Counted from the first letter of the stretch, positions 1 to 5,451 are shown. The stretch: 6,258 nucleotides of DNA from Faucicola sp032089155 (GCA_032089155.1 DAMDEV010000141.1:1-6258); one strand, 5' to 3'. Notes: a model not told the origin generated them from the letters alone. Made by a program: numbers and translations.

Positions 1-204
1 CCATTTGATCGCCGTGTTTTTGGCTAAAATGGTAATACCACGCTCTTGCTCTAATGCGTTAGAGTCCATGACGCGTTCAACTTCTGCGGCACGCTCACCA
101 AAAGTACCTGATTGTTGTAACAGTTTATCGACTAGAGTAGTTTTACCATGGTCAACGTGGGCAATAATCGCAATATTGCGAAGATTTTTGATTGAATCTG
201 ACAT
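1..204 (-). CDS. typA: Translational GTPase TypA/BipA, N-terminal 68 residues (runs off left edge)
   Basis: Reading the minus strand from an ATG at 204-202 gives 68 codons open to the window edge, starting MSDSIKNLRNIAIIAHVDHG. The G1/P-loop (AHVDHGKT, residues 15-22) and the switch I / G2 stretch RGITI (55-59, conserved Thr58) are those of a translation-factor GTPase, and LLQQSGTF plus ERVMDSNALEQERGITILAKN are characteristic of TypA/BipA rather than EF-G, LepA or EF-Tu. The family binds the ribosome in its GTP form and is needed for 50S assembly and growth under cold or other stress; this role is family knowledge. The full protein is normally about 600 residues, so roughly nine tenths lies to the left of the window. 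A weak AAGAG Shine-Dalgarno sits about 9 nt before the ATG. It is cut off from ompA upstream by a terminator and has its own promoter. Confidence 0.95.
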   Translation of the reverse strand, partial: MSDSIKNLRNIAIIAHVDHGKTTLVDKLLQQSGTFGERAAEVERVMDSNALEQERGITILAKNTAIKW

Positions 205-256
205 AAAAAAATAGCTCTTGAAAATTCGGCTAGGAAGGGAAATTAAAACACGCGGT

Positions 257-265
257 AGTATAACA
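257..265 (-). promoter_or_regulatory. Extended -10 promoter for typA
   Basis: On the minus strand this reads TGTTATACT, a full TGn extended -10 followed by TATACT (5 of 6 to TATAAT; the -10 hexamer is 257-262). No good -35 hexamer is present 16-18 bp upstream, which is usual for extended -10 promoters. A start near 250 would give a leader of about 45 nt before the typA ATG. It lies between the ompA terminator and typA, where a promoter is required. Motif reading only. Confidence 0.6.
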
Positions 266-280
266 TCTTATCGTTAAAAA

Positions 281-297
281 TAGATTAAATTTATCTA
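281..297. repeat. 17-bp near-perfect palindrome over the typA -35 region
   Basis: Arms TAGAT (281-285) and ATCTA (293-297) flank an AT-only core centred on base 289, with one mismatched pair (286/292). Relative to the extended -10 at 257-262 it covers roughly -31 to -47 of typA, so it could be an operator or an UP-like AT-rich element. The AT-only core makes chance symmetry fairly likely. Confidence 0.3.
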
Positions 298-321
298 AGT
301 TGAGTTTATAGCTGATAATAA

Positions 322-361
322 AAATAAAAAAAGCTACCAACGAGGGTAGCTTTTTTTATTT
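322..361 (-). terminator. Rho-independent terminator of ompA
   Basis: GCTACC (333-338) pairs with GGTAGC (345-350) around a 6-nt loop. The stem extends through seven A:T pairs (326-332 with 351-357) and further to 322/361, about 17 bp in all. Read leftward from ompA it ends in a run of seven U and further AU-rich sequence, 10 nt past the ompA stop codon. The A/T flanks are symmetrical, so it could act in both directions, but only the minus strand has a gene leading into it. Confidence 0.93.
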
Positions 362-370
362 AATAACTAA

Positions 371-1528
371 TTATTGTACGTTCATGTCTTTAGTTTGAAC
401 GGTTGTGCTAGATTTGTTACCAGTGATGATAGCATATACACGACGGTTCATTGCGCGACCTTCAGCAGTGTTGTTGTCTGCGATTGGGCGGTCATAACCG
501 TAACCCACTGTGCTAATACGTTGTGGAGCAACACCAAATTGGTTGACTAACATTGATTTAACCGCATTTGCACGTGCTTCAGACAAACGTTGGTTGTAAC
601 GCGCAGATGGACCAGTTTTTGAAGCGTGACCTTCAATTGAAGCTGTTGAGTTTGGATATTCACTCATTTTTTCAGCAACTTTTTGGATTTCTGGTTTGTA
701 CTGATCTTTGATGATAGTTTTGTCATTGTCAAAGAATACACGTAATTCCATACGTAATGCGTCATCAGCTGTGATTTCACGTGGGCAACCATCAGCATCT
801 ACAACAACGTTTAATGGCGTGCCTGGGCATTTGTCAACGCTATTTAATACGCCATCTTGGTCATCATCACCATCAGTCATAACGATTGGTTCAACAGGGA
901 TAGGCTCAACTACTGGTGCTGCTGGTGCCAAGTGACCACCTAGAACCACGTTAAGACCTGCTAATGCTAGACCTTCCCACCAATCGTTATCGAAGTTATA
1001 AATCGCACGGCCTTCACCACGTAAGCTTAATGCATCATTGATACGGTAGTAAGCACCAAGACCTAAGTTACCAATTGTGTCTTTAGAAGTTGCTTTGCTG
1101 CCATCATCAAATGCCATTGAGGTTTTTGATTGACCTGCACCGATTAACACATATGGCTTGAATGGGCTGTTAGTGTAGCCACTAAAGGTTTCAGTACCGA
1201 TAGTAAAGTTACCTGAGTATGATTTTTGTTCAAACTCATGTCCGTTAACTTTATCGCCATTGCCATTTAATGCGTCAGAATCAGTTTCACCGTACTCTAA
1301 TTCAAGTGCGATAGTAGGTGTCAATTCGATACCAATACCTGCACCAGTGTACAAGTCGTTATCTTGGTGAGTACCTGCGAATTGCTCGCCTTGTTTGTCT
1401 TCAGTTTTGCTGATACCATCTACATAATGATAACCTAGTAGCAAAGGTGTAACAGTAACGCCTGCGTTAGCGGCTACTGGCATAACAGCTGCAGCAACAA
1501 CTGCTAGAGCGATTTTATTTAGCTTCAT
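371..1528 (-). CDS. ompA: OmpA-family outer membrane protein, beta-barrel plus peptidoglycan-binding domain
   Basis: The 385-residue product begins with a Sec signal peptide (positively charged MKLNK, hydrophobic Ala/Val core, cleavage after ANA at residue 22). The mature N-terminus GVTVTPLLLGY resembles Acinetobacter OmpA. Residues 23 to about 199 form the eight-strand OmpA barrel with polar loops. A Pro-rich linker (202-214) follows, then an Asp-rich thrombospondin-3-like segment (219-249) with Cys234 and Cys248, a likely disulfide pair. The OmpA_C peptidoglycan-binding domain spans about 255-370, with YNQRLSEAR (311-319) and EGRAMNRRV (356-364). In the family it anchors the outer membrane to the cell wall and can act as a slow porin and adhesin. 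Arg319 of the diaminopimelate site is present, but the usual Asp (GHTD) is Ser303 here (GHAS, 300-303). A strong GGAGG site and its own terminator fit a highly expressed single-gene unit. Confidence 0.96.
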   Translation of the reverse strand: MKLNKIALAVVAAAVMPVAANAGVTVTPLLLGYHYVDGISKTEDKQGEQFAGTHQDNDLYTGAGIGIELTPTIALELEYGETDSDALNGNGDKVNGHEFEQKSYSGNFTIGTETFSGYTNSPFKPYVLIGAGQSKTSMAFDDGSKATSKDTIGNLGLGAYYRINDALSLRGEGRAIYNFDNDWWEGLALAGLNVVLGGHLAPAAPVVEPIPVEPIVMTDGDDDQDGVLNSVDKCPGTPLNVVVDADGCPREITADDALRMELRVFFDNDKTIIKDQYKPEIQKVAEKMSEYPNSTASIEGHASKTGPSARYNQRLSEARANAVKSMLVNQFGVAPQRISTVGYGYDRPIADNNTAEGRAMNRRVYAIITGNKSSTTVQTKDMNVQ

Positions 1529-1534
1529 AGAAGT

Positions 1535-1539
1535 CCTCC
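1535..1539 (-). promoter_or_regulatory. Strong Shine-Dalgarno of ompA
   Basis: The minus strand reads GGAGG, 6 nt before the ompA ATG at 1528. This fixes the start and suggests efficient translation. It is the clearest ribosome binding site in the window; those of era and recO are weak. Confidence 0.85.
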
Positions 1540-1592
1540 AAAGGATTGGCTCATTTTAAATTAAAATAACCTGACAGTTAATTCACAAAATA

Positions 1593-1804
1593 ACACATCA
1601 AAACACATGTAATTTATGAACTTGTTAAATATAGCTTAACGCCTAAAAATTGTGTTTACAACTCTTTTTTTTACATTGCTACACAATATTACACGAACAT
1701 CACAATATGTTATATTTTTATTTTTTAGTAGCTAAGCTTATTAATTACGCTCGTTACTAAGAATCCAACAACCATCATAATGATTCGAAATTACACATCA
1801 AAAC
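1593..1804 (+). repeat. Pair of 12-bp direct repeats exactly 200 bp apart
   Basis: ACACATCAAAAC occurs at 1593-1604 and again at 1793-1804. Between them CACAATAT occurs twice (1682-1689 and 1701-1708, offset 19 bp, about two helical turns). Such repeats may be binding sites upstream of ompA, but in AT-rich DNA of this length some short matches are expected by chance. Confidence 0.35.
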
Positions 1805-1870
1805 TATATACTCATCTTGAGAAGGATTTTAATACAGTCTATTTAAATTTACCATATCTTAAATTCATAC

Positions 1871-1898
1871 TGTCACTAAATGATACATTCTAGTGACA
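1871..1898. repeat. 28-bp near-perfect inverted repeat (operator or RNA hairpin)
   Basis: TGTCACTA (1871-1878) is exactly complementary to TAGTGACA (1891-1898). Inside, AATG (1879-1882) pairs with CATT (1886-1889) around a 3-nt ATA loop, leaving only C1890 unpaired. The whole is a 12-bp stem with one bulge. There is no adjoining U tract, so it is not an intrinsic terminator. The symmetry suits a dimeric repressor operator. It lies about 340 nt upstream of the ompA start and 330 nt upstream of the pseudopilin ATG, far from both for a classical operator. Confidence 0.6.
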
Positions 1899-1909
1899 TT
1901 CATTTACTT

Positions 1910-1928
1910 AATGTATGAGTGATACATT
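1910..1928. repeat. Second inverted repeat sharing the TGATACATT core
   Basis: AATGTAT (1910-1916) and ATACATT (1922-1928) form a perfect 7-bp stem with a 5-nt loop, 11 nt after the 28-bp element. TGATACATT occurs in both hairpins (1881-1889 and 1920-1928, 39 bp apart), which suggests a repeated recognition motif rather than two unrelated palindromes. Confidence 0.45.
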
Positions 1929-2112
1929 TGTCATACCATTAAAACAGTTTCGTCTAGAAAATGGTTTAGCATTAATAACATAAGATAGATGATTTAACAT
2001 GTAAACCCATCAATCGGTTTTGAAAACTTCAGTATGTCAGACAGTACCAGTCTTTTGGTCGCTTTTATTAGCTTTATAACCCGCTACCTCTATCTTTTAT
2101 ATCAATATTTGT

Positions 2113-2140
2113 TTGTTAATTCAGCAAAACTCTCTATAAT
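2113..2140 (+). promoter_or_regulatory. Sigma70-like promoter of the pseudopilin gene
   Basis: The -35 is TTGTTA (2113-2118, 4 of 6) and the -10 is TATAAT (2135-2140, consensus), with a 16-bp spacer. Transcription would start near 2147, about 54 nt before the ATG at 2201. That position also favours this ATG over starts further upstream, although a GTG at 2162 would still be inside the transcript. Confidence 0.65.
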
Positions 2141-2200
2141 AATGAACTAAAATCGTTTATTGTGTTATTCCATTATGATCTAGCCGGTAGCTCTAATAGT

Positions 2201-2764
2201 ATGAATGATTCGAAATCCAATGTGTTCTCAACAAAAAGACAGGGGTTTACTTTGATTGAAACAGTCGTCGTTTTGGCTGTTTTATCTATCATTGTGGCGA
2301 TGGCTTCGATTACTATTACCAACAGCTTAAAGCAAATGGAAGCAAAAAACATTGCTTCAAGTTTAATGAATTTTTTAAGCAGGGCAAAACAAGAGGCGCT
2401 AATTTATCAAAACCCTGTCGTTGCCTGTGTGGCTAGTGATAGCTTGGCTTGCGTGACAACTGGCGGTCATCAGCTGATTAGCTTTATCGACAAAAACAAC
2501 AATAACAGCTATGAGGCAGCGGTAGACAAACTCAATCATCAGCTTACGTTAGACTTGTCTTGGGGTGTGCTTACGGCAAATATCTCGCTAAATAACAACT
2601 ACATTATTTTTAAGCCAGAAAACGCTAGACCCATTGGTTATATGGGCAATATTCAATACTGCCCTTTAGATGGAAAGGTGGAGAATCGACTAAAGGTCAG
2701 TTTTAGTAAAACAGGCATTATTAAATATAAACCCTACTCAGTTGAACAATTTAACTGCCCCTAA
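2201..2764 (+). CDS. FimT/GspH-type IV pilus minor pilin (pseudopilin)
   Basis: From the ATG at 2201 the product is 187 residues. It carries a class III (prepilin) signal: a short polar leader with Lys12-Arg13, then G15|FTLIE, with the cleavage site after Gly15 and the conserved Glu at mature position 5. A hydrophobic helix (about 16-39) follows. The helical SLMNFLSRAKQEAL stretch, followed by ACV..., and the C-terminal F..TG.I.....CP pattern match FimT/FimU/GspH pseudopilins, which prime pilus assembly or bind DNA for uptake. Four cysteines (76, 84, 154, 186) could form two disulfides. An in-frame GTG at 2162 would add 13 residues (200 in all), and a GTG at 2222 would give an 8-residue leader typical of pilins; no start has a strong Shine-Dalgarno (GGTAG at 2186-2190 is best). 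It has no pilus neighbours here and converges on pdxJ. The FimT subfamily is likely but not certain. Confidence 0.88.
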   Translation: MNDSKSNVFSTKRQGFTLIETVVVLAVLSIIVAMASITITNSLKQMEAKNIASSLMNFLSRAKQEALIYQNPVVACVASDSLACVTTGGHQLISFIDKNNNNSYEAAVDKLNHQLTLDLSWGVLTANISLNNNYIIFKPENARPIGYMGNIQYCPLDGKVENRLKVSFSKTGIIKYKPYSVEQFNCP

Positions 2765-2767
2765 CAG

Positions 2768-3517
2768 CTAGGCGTTTGCCGTAAATGCTTTTCTCATTGC
2801 GCCAACCGCTTCGCTAAGCCCCATAAACACACTGTCTGCAATAATGGCATGACCGATGTTTAGTTCATGGATGCCACCAATATCAGCAATGGGTGCAACG
2901 TTGTCACGGGTTAGCCCGTGCCCTGCATTGACCAGTAAACTTGCTTTTGCCTCGTGGGCATGCGTCACGGCTGTTTTGATACGAGTGATTTCATGGCTAA
3001 TTTTAACTTGGTCATGTTGCAAACAATAGTCCGCATAGGCGCCCGTGTGTAGTTCAATGGCATCTGCCCCGAGCGCAATGCTTTTATCAATTTGCGCCAA
3101 CTCTGGATCAATAAATAGTGACACTTGAGTGCCGACTTGATGTAACTGTTGAATCGCATTGGCTATTTTGTGCTGATTACCAATCACATCAAGCCCGCCT
3201 TCGGTGGTCAGTTCTTGGCGTTTTTCAGGGACAAAGCACACCCAAGCTGGCTTAACATCACAGGCTATCGCTACCATCTCGTCAGTGACTGCCATTTCAA
3301 GGTTCATCCGCGTCGTTATAACTTTGGCAAGCCGATAAACATCATCATCTTGAATGTGACGACGATCTTCACGCAAATGCAGCGTGATACCATCCGCCCC
3401 TGCCTGCTCACAAATTAACGCCCCTGCTACAGGATCGGGATACGCCACGCCGCGCGCTTGACGCAGGGTTGCAATATGGTCGATATTTACACCGAGTAAG
3501 GGTTGATTGCTGGTCAT
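2768..3517 (-). CDS. pdxJ: Pyridoxine 5'-phosphate synthase
   Basis: The 249-residue TIM-barrel enzyme condenses 3-amino-2-oxopropyl phosphate with 1-deoxy-D-xylulose 5-phosphate to pyridoxine 5'-phosphate, the last ring-forming step of the DXP-dependent vitamin B6 pathway in the cytosol. The N-terminal signature LGVNIDHIATLRQARG (8-23) holds the substrate contacts Asn11, Asp13-His14 and Arg22. His47 and Glu74 match the catalytic His45/Glu72 of the E. coli enzyme with an offset of two. Arg49 and His54 fit the DXP site, and the proton-donating His is His200 in NAGHGL. LNIGHAII (219-226) is the usual late phosphate-binding loop. Length is normal. AGGG (plus-strand 3524-3527) lies 6 nt before the ATG. 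It is the last gene of rnc-era-recO-pdxJ, 39 nt after recO. Its stop is 3 nt from the convergent pseudopilin stop and no terminator is visible, so the two transcripts probably overlap. Confidence 0.97.
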   Translation of the reverse strand: MTSNQPLLGVNIDHIATLRQARGVAYPDPVAGALICEQAGADGITLHLREDRRHIQDDDVYRLAKVITTRMNLEMAVTDEMVAIACDVKPAWVCFVPEKRQELTTEGGLDVIGNQHKIANAIQQLHQVGTQVSLFIDPELAQIDKSIALGADAIELHTGAYADYCLQHDQVKISHEITRIKTAVTHAHEAKASLLVNAGHGLTRDNVAPIADIGGIHELNIGHAIIADSVFMGLSEAVGAMRKAFTANA

Positions 3518-3540
3518 GATATGCCCTATTTTGTCTATGA

Positions 3541-3578
3541 TTGATACTGAGTAAGCTTATTGATATTGGGTAAGCTGC
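3541..3578 (-). repeat. Imperfect 19-bp tandem duplication across the recO stop codon
   Basis: Plus-strand TTGATACTGAGTAAGCT (3541-3557) and TTGATATTGGGTAAGCT (3560-3576) agree at 15 of 17 positions and are directly adjacent with a 19-bp period. One copy encodes the end of recO (LTQYQ); the other begins at the recO stop codon and fills half of the recO-pdxJ spacer. The period is not a multiple of three, so the second copy is not a coding repeat. This looks like an old slippage or unequal-exchange event. Confidence 0.6.
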
Positions 3579-4312
3579 TGCCAAAGTTCTCGGCTTTGCA
3601 AGGTTTGATAATTGAGTAAATTATCCATCAAATGGCGGTGCATGGCACTGATGCTATTGACCAATTGTTTGGCTAAATCAAAATCTTGCTGCATCATTTG
3701 GCTAAACATCGTTTCGTCTTGCAAACATTGATACCAAGTTAACAGCTGTTCACCTGTTAATGCTATGTCGGGTTTATCCAAGGGTAAAACTGGCATAAAT
3801 CCCTGCTGTAGCTGGTATTGATAACGCTGCAATGGGGCTATTAAATCCCCCAACGCATCTTTAGCAAAATCGAACCCATAGCCTAATTGCTCAAACAATA
3901 CATTTTCAAAGCGTCTTAAATACCACTTTAAACGGGTCATGTCATGTGACGATTGCACTGGCTCGACAAACAGCGTTGCCATGTTTGCCACGCACTGCTG
4001 ATATGCTTGCCATATCTCAGCAAACGGCTCTTCAACAGGCAATAGTTTTTGCAAAATCTCGTTGAGATACATGCCTGCATAGAGGCTTTGTCCTGTGAGG
4101 TTAATGTGATTTTGCAAAATTTGGCTTTGACTAAAGGTTTTTAGGCTGTTTTTACCATTGCCAAAAAATTGTATGGGGACAAATAGCGGTAAGTTTTTTT
4201 TACCGATACCATGTACTACGCCCCATTCTTCACTAAACAGATAAACCAAACTACGGCTTTCACCATACGGTTTTTGGTGCAGAATATAACCTGTTAGCAG
4301 TTGATTGCGCAT
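3557..4312 (-). CDS. recO: DNA repair protein RecO
   Basis: The 251-residue product fits RecO, which with RecR loads RecA onto SSB-coated single-stranded DNA in the RecFOR gap-repair pathway and anneals complementary strands. The N-terminal OB-fold (about 1-80) opens with GYILHQKPYGESRSLVYLFS and EEWGVVHGIGKK, the standard RecO opening. The helical C-terminal part begins with GQSLYAGMYLNEILQKLLP (about 74-92). There is no four-cysteine zinc finger, as in other gammaproteobacterial RecO and unlike Deinococcus or Bacillus. Length is close to the 242 residues of E. coli. Its sequence is much less conserved than its operon neighbours, so the call rests on the opening motif, the length and the era-recO-pdxJ order. 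It starts 22 nt after the era stop, with only a distant AAGG upstream, suggesting translational coupling. Confidence 0.93.
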   Translation of the reverse strand: MRNQLLTGYILHQKPYGESRSLVYLFSEEWGVVHGIGKKNLPLFVPIQFFGNGKNSLKTFSQSQILQNHINLTGQSLYAGMYLNEILQKLLPVEEPFAEIWQAYQQCVANMATLFVEPVQSSHDMTRLKWYLRRFENVLFEQLGYGFDFAKDALGDLIAPLQRYQYQLQQGFMPVLPLDKPDIALTGEQLLTWYQCLQDETMFSQMMQQDFDLAKQLVNSISAMHRHLMDNLLNYQTLQSRELWQQLTQYQ

Positions 4313-4334
4313 AGTAGCTTATTTGCCTTATTTT

Positions 4335-5384
4335 TCAGTAGCCCAAGCTAGTTAGCGCACGCTCATCATCTGACCAGCCTTTTTTGACTTTGACCCACAG
4401 CGTCAGCATCACTTTTTTATCAAACATTTTTTCCATGTCTTGGCGCGCTTCGATGCCGATTTGTTTGATTTTTTCGCCTTTATCACCGATAACAATCACT
4501 TTTTGACCTTGACGCTCGACAAAAATCGTGGCATCGATAAAGGTTACCGCTTTACGCCATTTGCCTGTTTTTGGGTCTTGATGCGCGGGCTCATCCTTGA
4601 AGGTGTCGATTTGTACGGTTAAATCGTAAGGAATCTCATCGCCCGATGCGCGCATCACTTTTTCACGAATGATTTCACTGGCTAAAAAGCGTTCTGAACG
4701 GTCAGTGACTTGTTCTGCATCATAAATGGGCGCTGCAATTGGTAAATGCTTACCGATGACTCGTACTAGCTCATCTAAGTTATGCGCACGTAACGCAGAT
4801 ACGGGCACGATATCGCTAAATACTTGGGTGTCATGCAGTTTTTGTAGTAGCGCGAACAGCTGAGCTTCGTCCTTAATGGTGTCGCTTTTATTAATCACTG
4901 CAATCACCGGGACACCCAAATTTTGCACTTTGGCAAACACCAGCTCATCATCTTCCACCCATTTTAGGCTATCAATCACAAACAATACCGCATCAACGTC
5001 TGCCAAAGCCGAGGTTGCGGCTTTATTCATACGCTCATTGATAGCGCGCACTTCGCGGCTATGGATACCTGGGGTATCAACAAAAATTGCTTGTAGTTGC
5101 TCGTTAGTCAAAATTCCCATAATGCGATGGCGGGTGGTTTGGGGTTTTCGCGAGGTAATCGACAATTTTTGACCCAACACATGATTCATCAATGTTGATT
5201 TACCCACGTTTGGACGTCCGACAATGGCTACATACCCCGTGCGAAAATCCACCGCACGCGCGGGCGCTGATTCACTTTGCCCACTGAAGAATTGACTGAT
5301 AACATCCTGGTTGTTGTCCGCTGATGGATTGTTGGCAGCTGGGTCAGTGGTTGTTTGTTGGGTAGCGTCTGTTTGGTTAGACAT
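4335..5384 (-). CDS. era: GTPase Era, 30S ribosome assembly
   Basis: From the ATG at 5384 the product is 349 residues. An in-frame ATG at 5402 would add MLRSHF but has no ribosome site, whereas the chosen start has a GAG about 10 nt upstream. G motifs are complete: G1 GRPNVGKS (56-63), G2 Thr in QTTRHRI (about 82-88), G3 DTPG (103-106), G4 NKSD (165-168), G5 SAL (196-198). The C-terminal KH domain carries VIGDKGEKIKQIG (298-310) and ends WSDDERALTSLGY. Era binds the 3' end of 16S rRNA and checks 30S maturation. The first 45 or so residues are a polar N/Q/T/S/A-rich extension absent from the 301-residue E. coli protein, likely disordered. It sits 115 nt after rnc and 22 nt before recO. RNase III and Era both act on rRNA, consistent with co-expression. 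Confidence 0.97.
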   Translation of the reverse strand: MSNQTDATQQTTTDPAANNPSADNNQDVISQFFSGQSESAPARAVDFRTGYVAIVGRPNVGKSTLMNHVLGQKLSITSRKPQTTRHRIMGILTNEQLQAIFVDTPGIHSREVRAINERMNKAATSALADVDAVLFVIDSLKWVEDDELVFAKVQNLGVPVIAVINKSDTIKDEAQLFALLQKLHDTQVFSDIVPVSALRAHNLDELVRVIGKHLPIAAPIYDAEQVTDRSERFLASEIIREKVMRASGDEIPYDLTVQIDTFKDEPAHQDPKTGKWRKAVTFIDATIFVERQGQKVIVIGDKGEKIKQIGIEARQDMEKMFDKKVMLTLWVKVKKGWSDDERALTSLGY

Positions 5385-5422
5385 AAAGTGGGATCTCAAC
5401 ATTGGTTTAAAGGGTACAAATT

Positions 5423-5451
5423 ATTGTAGAAGAGTTTTGAGCAAATTTCAG
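5423..5451 (-). promoter_or_regulatory. Candidate internal promoter upstream of era
   Basis: On the minus strand CTGAAA (plus 5446-5451, 4 of 6 to TTGACA) and TACAAT (plus 5423-5428, 5 of 6 to TATAAT) are separated by 17 bp. They lie in the unusually wide rnc-era gap. Transcription would begin near 5416, giving a leader of about 30 nt to the preferred era ATG. It could decouple era-recO-pdxJ from rnc. Sequence match only. Confidence 0.4.

Larger units (their letters stand above)
1529..2161. other. Divergent ompA / pseudopilin intergenic region, repeat-rich, no gene seen
   Basis: These 633 nt are clearly more AT-rich than the flanking genes and contain no convincing reading frame on either strand. 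They must hold the ompA promoter. The best minus-strand -10 is TATATT (1628-1633), but it lacks a good -35 at normal spacing (TTGTAA at 1656-1661 is 22 bp away), so I do not call it. An ATTTTAA/TTAAAAT palindrome (1553-1567) lies in the probable ompA leader. GTTTT-G-AAAAC at 2017-2027 is a perfect 11-bp palindrome. TGTCA/TGACA recurs near 1571, 1871, 1894, 1929 and 2036. The two hairpins and the direct repeats are listed separately. Possible contents are operators for ompA or the pilin gene, or an unannotated small RNA; no terminator with a U tract was found to delimit such an RNA. Confidence 0.6.

Noticed and set aside
5..214. Plus-strand 69-residue open frame
   Set aside because: It is the antisense shadow of the typA start, which has clear GTPase motifs on the minus strand.
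708..935. Plus-strand open frame opposite ompA
   Set aside because: Ser/Thr-rich antisense translation of a well-supported gene, with no ribosome site or domain.
1866..1890. Reading CTGTCAC near 1870 as a Pho box
   Set aside because: The first half resembles CTGTCAT, but the second half-site 11 bp later (TGATACA) does not match.
1871..1898. Reading the 28-bp palindrome as a XerCD dif site
   Set aside because: Length is right, but the arms do not resemble the dif half-sites (TTATGTTAAAT-type arm missing) and the inner symmetry is different.
2046..2070. Possible plus-strand terminator (ACCA...TGGT followed by CGCTTTTATT)
   Set aside because: The stem is only 4 bp with a 6-nt loop and the T run is interrupted, too weak to call; no gene leads into it.
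2142..2150. Two-codon open frame ATG-AAC-TAA just before the pseudopilin
   Set aside because: It lies across the predicted transcription start (about 2147), so it is unlikely to be translated, and there is no ribosome site.
3149..3418. Plus-strand 89-residue open frame opposite pdxJ
   Set aside because: It is antisense to the conserved pdxJ catalytic region and its composition is that of a shadow frame.
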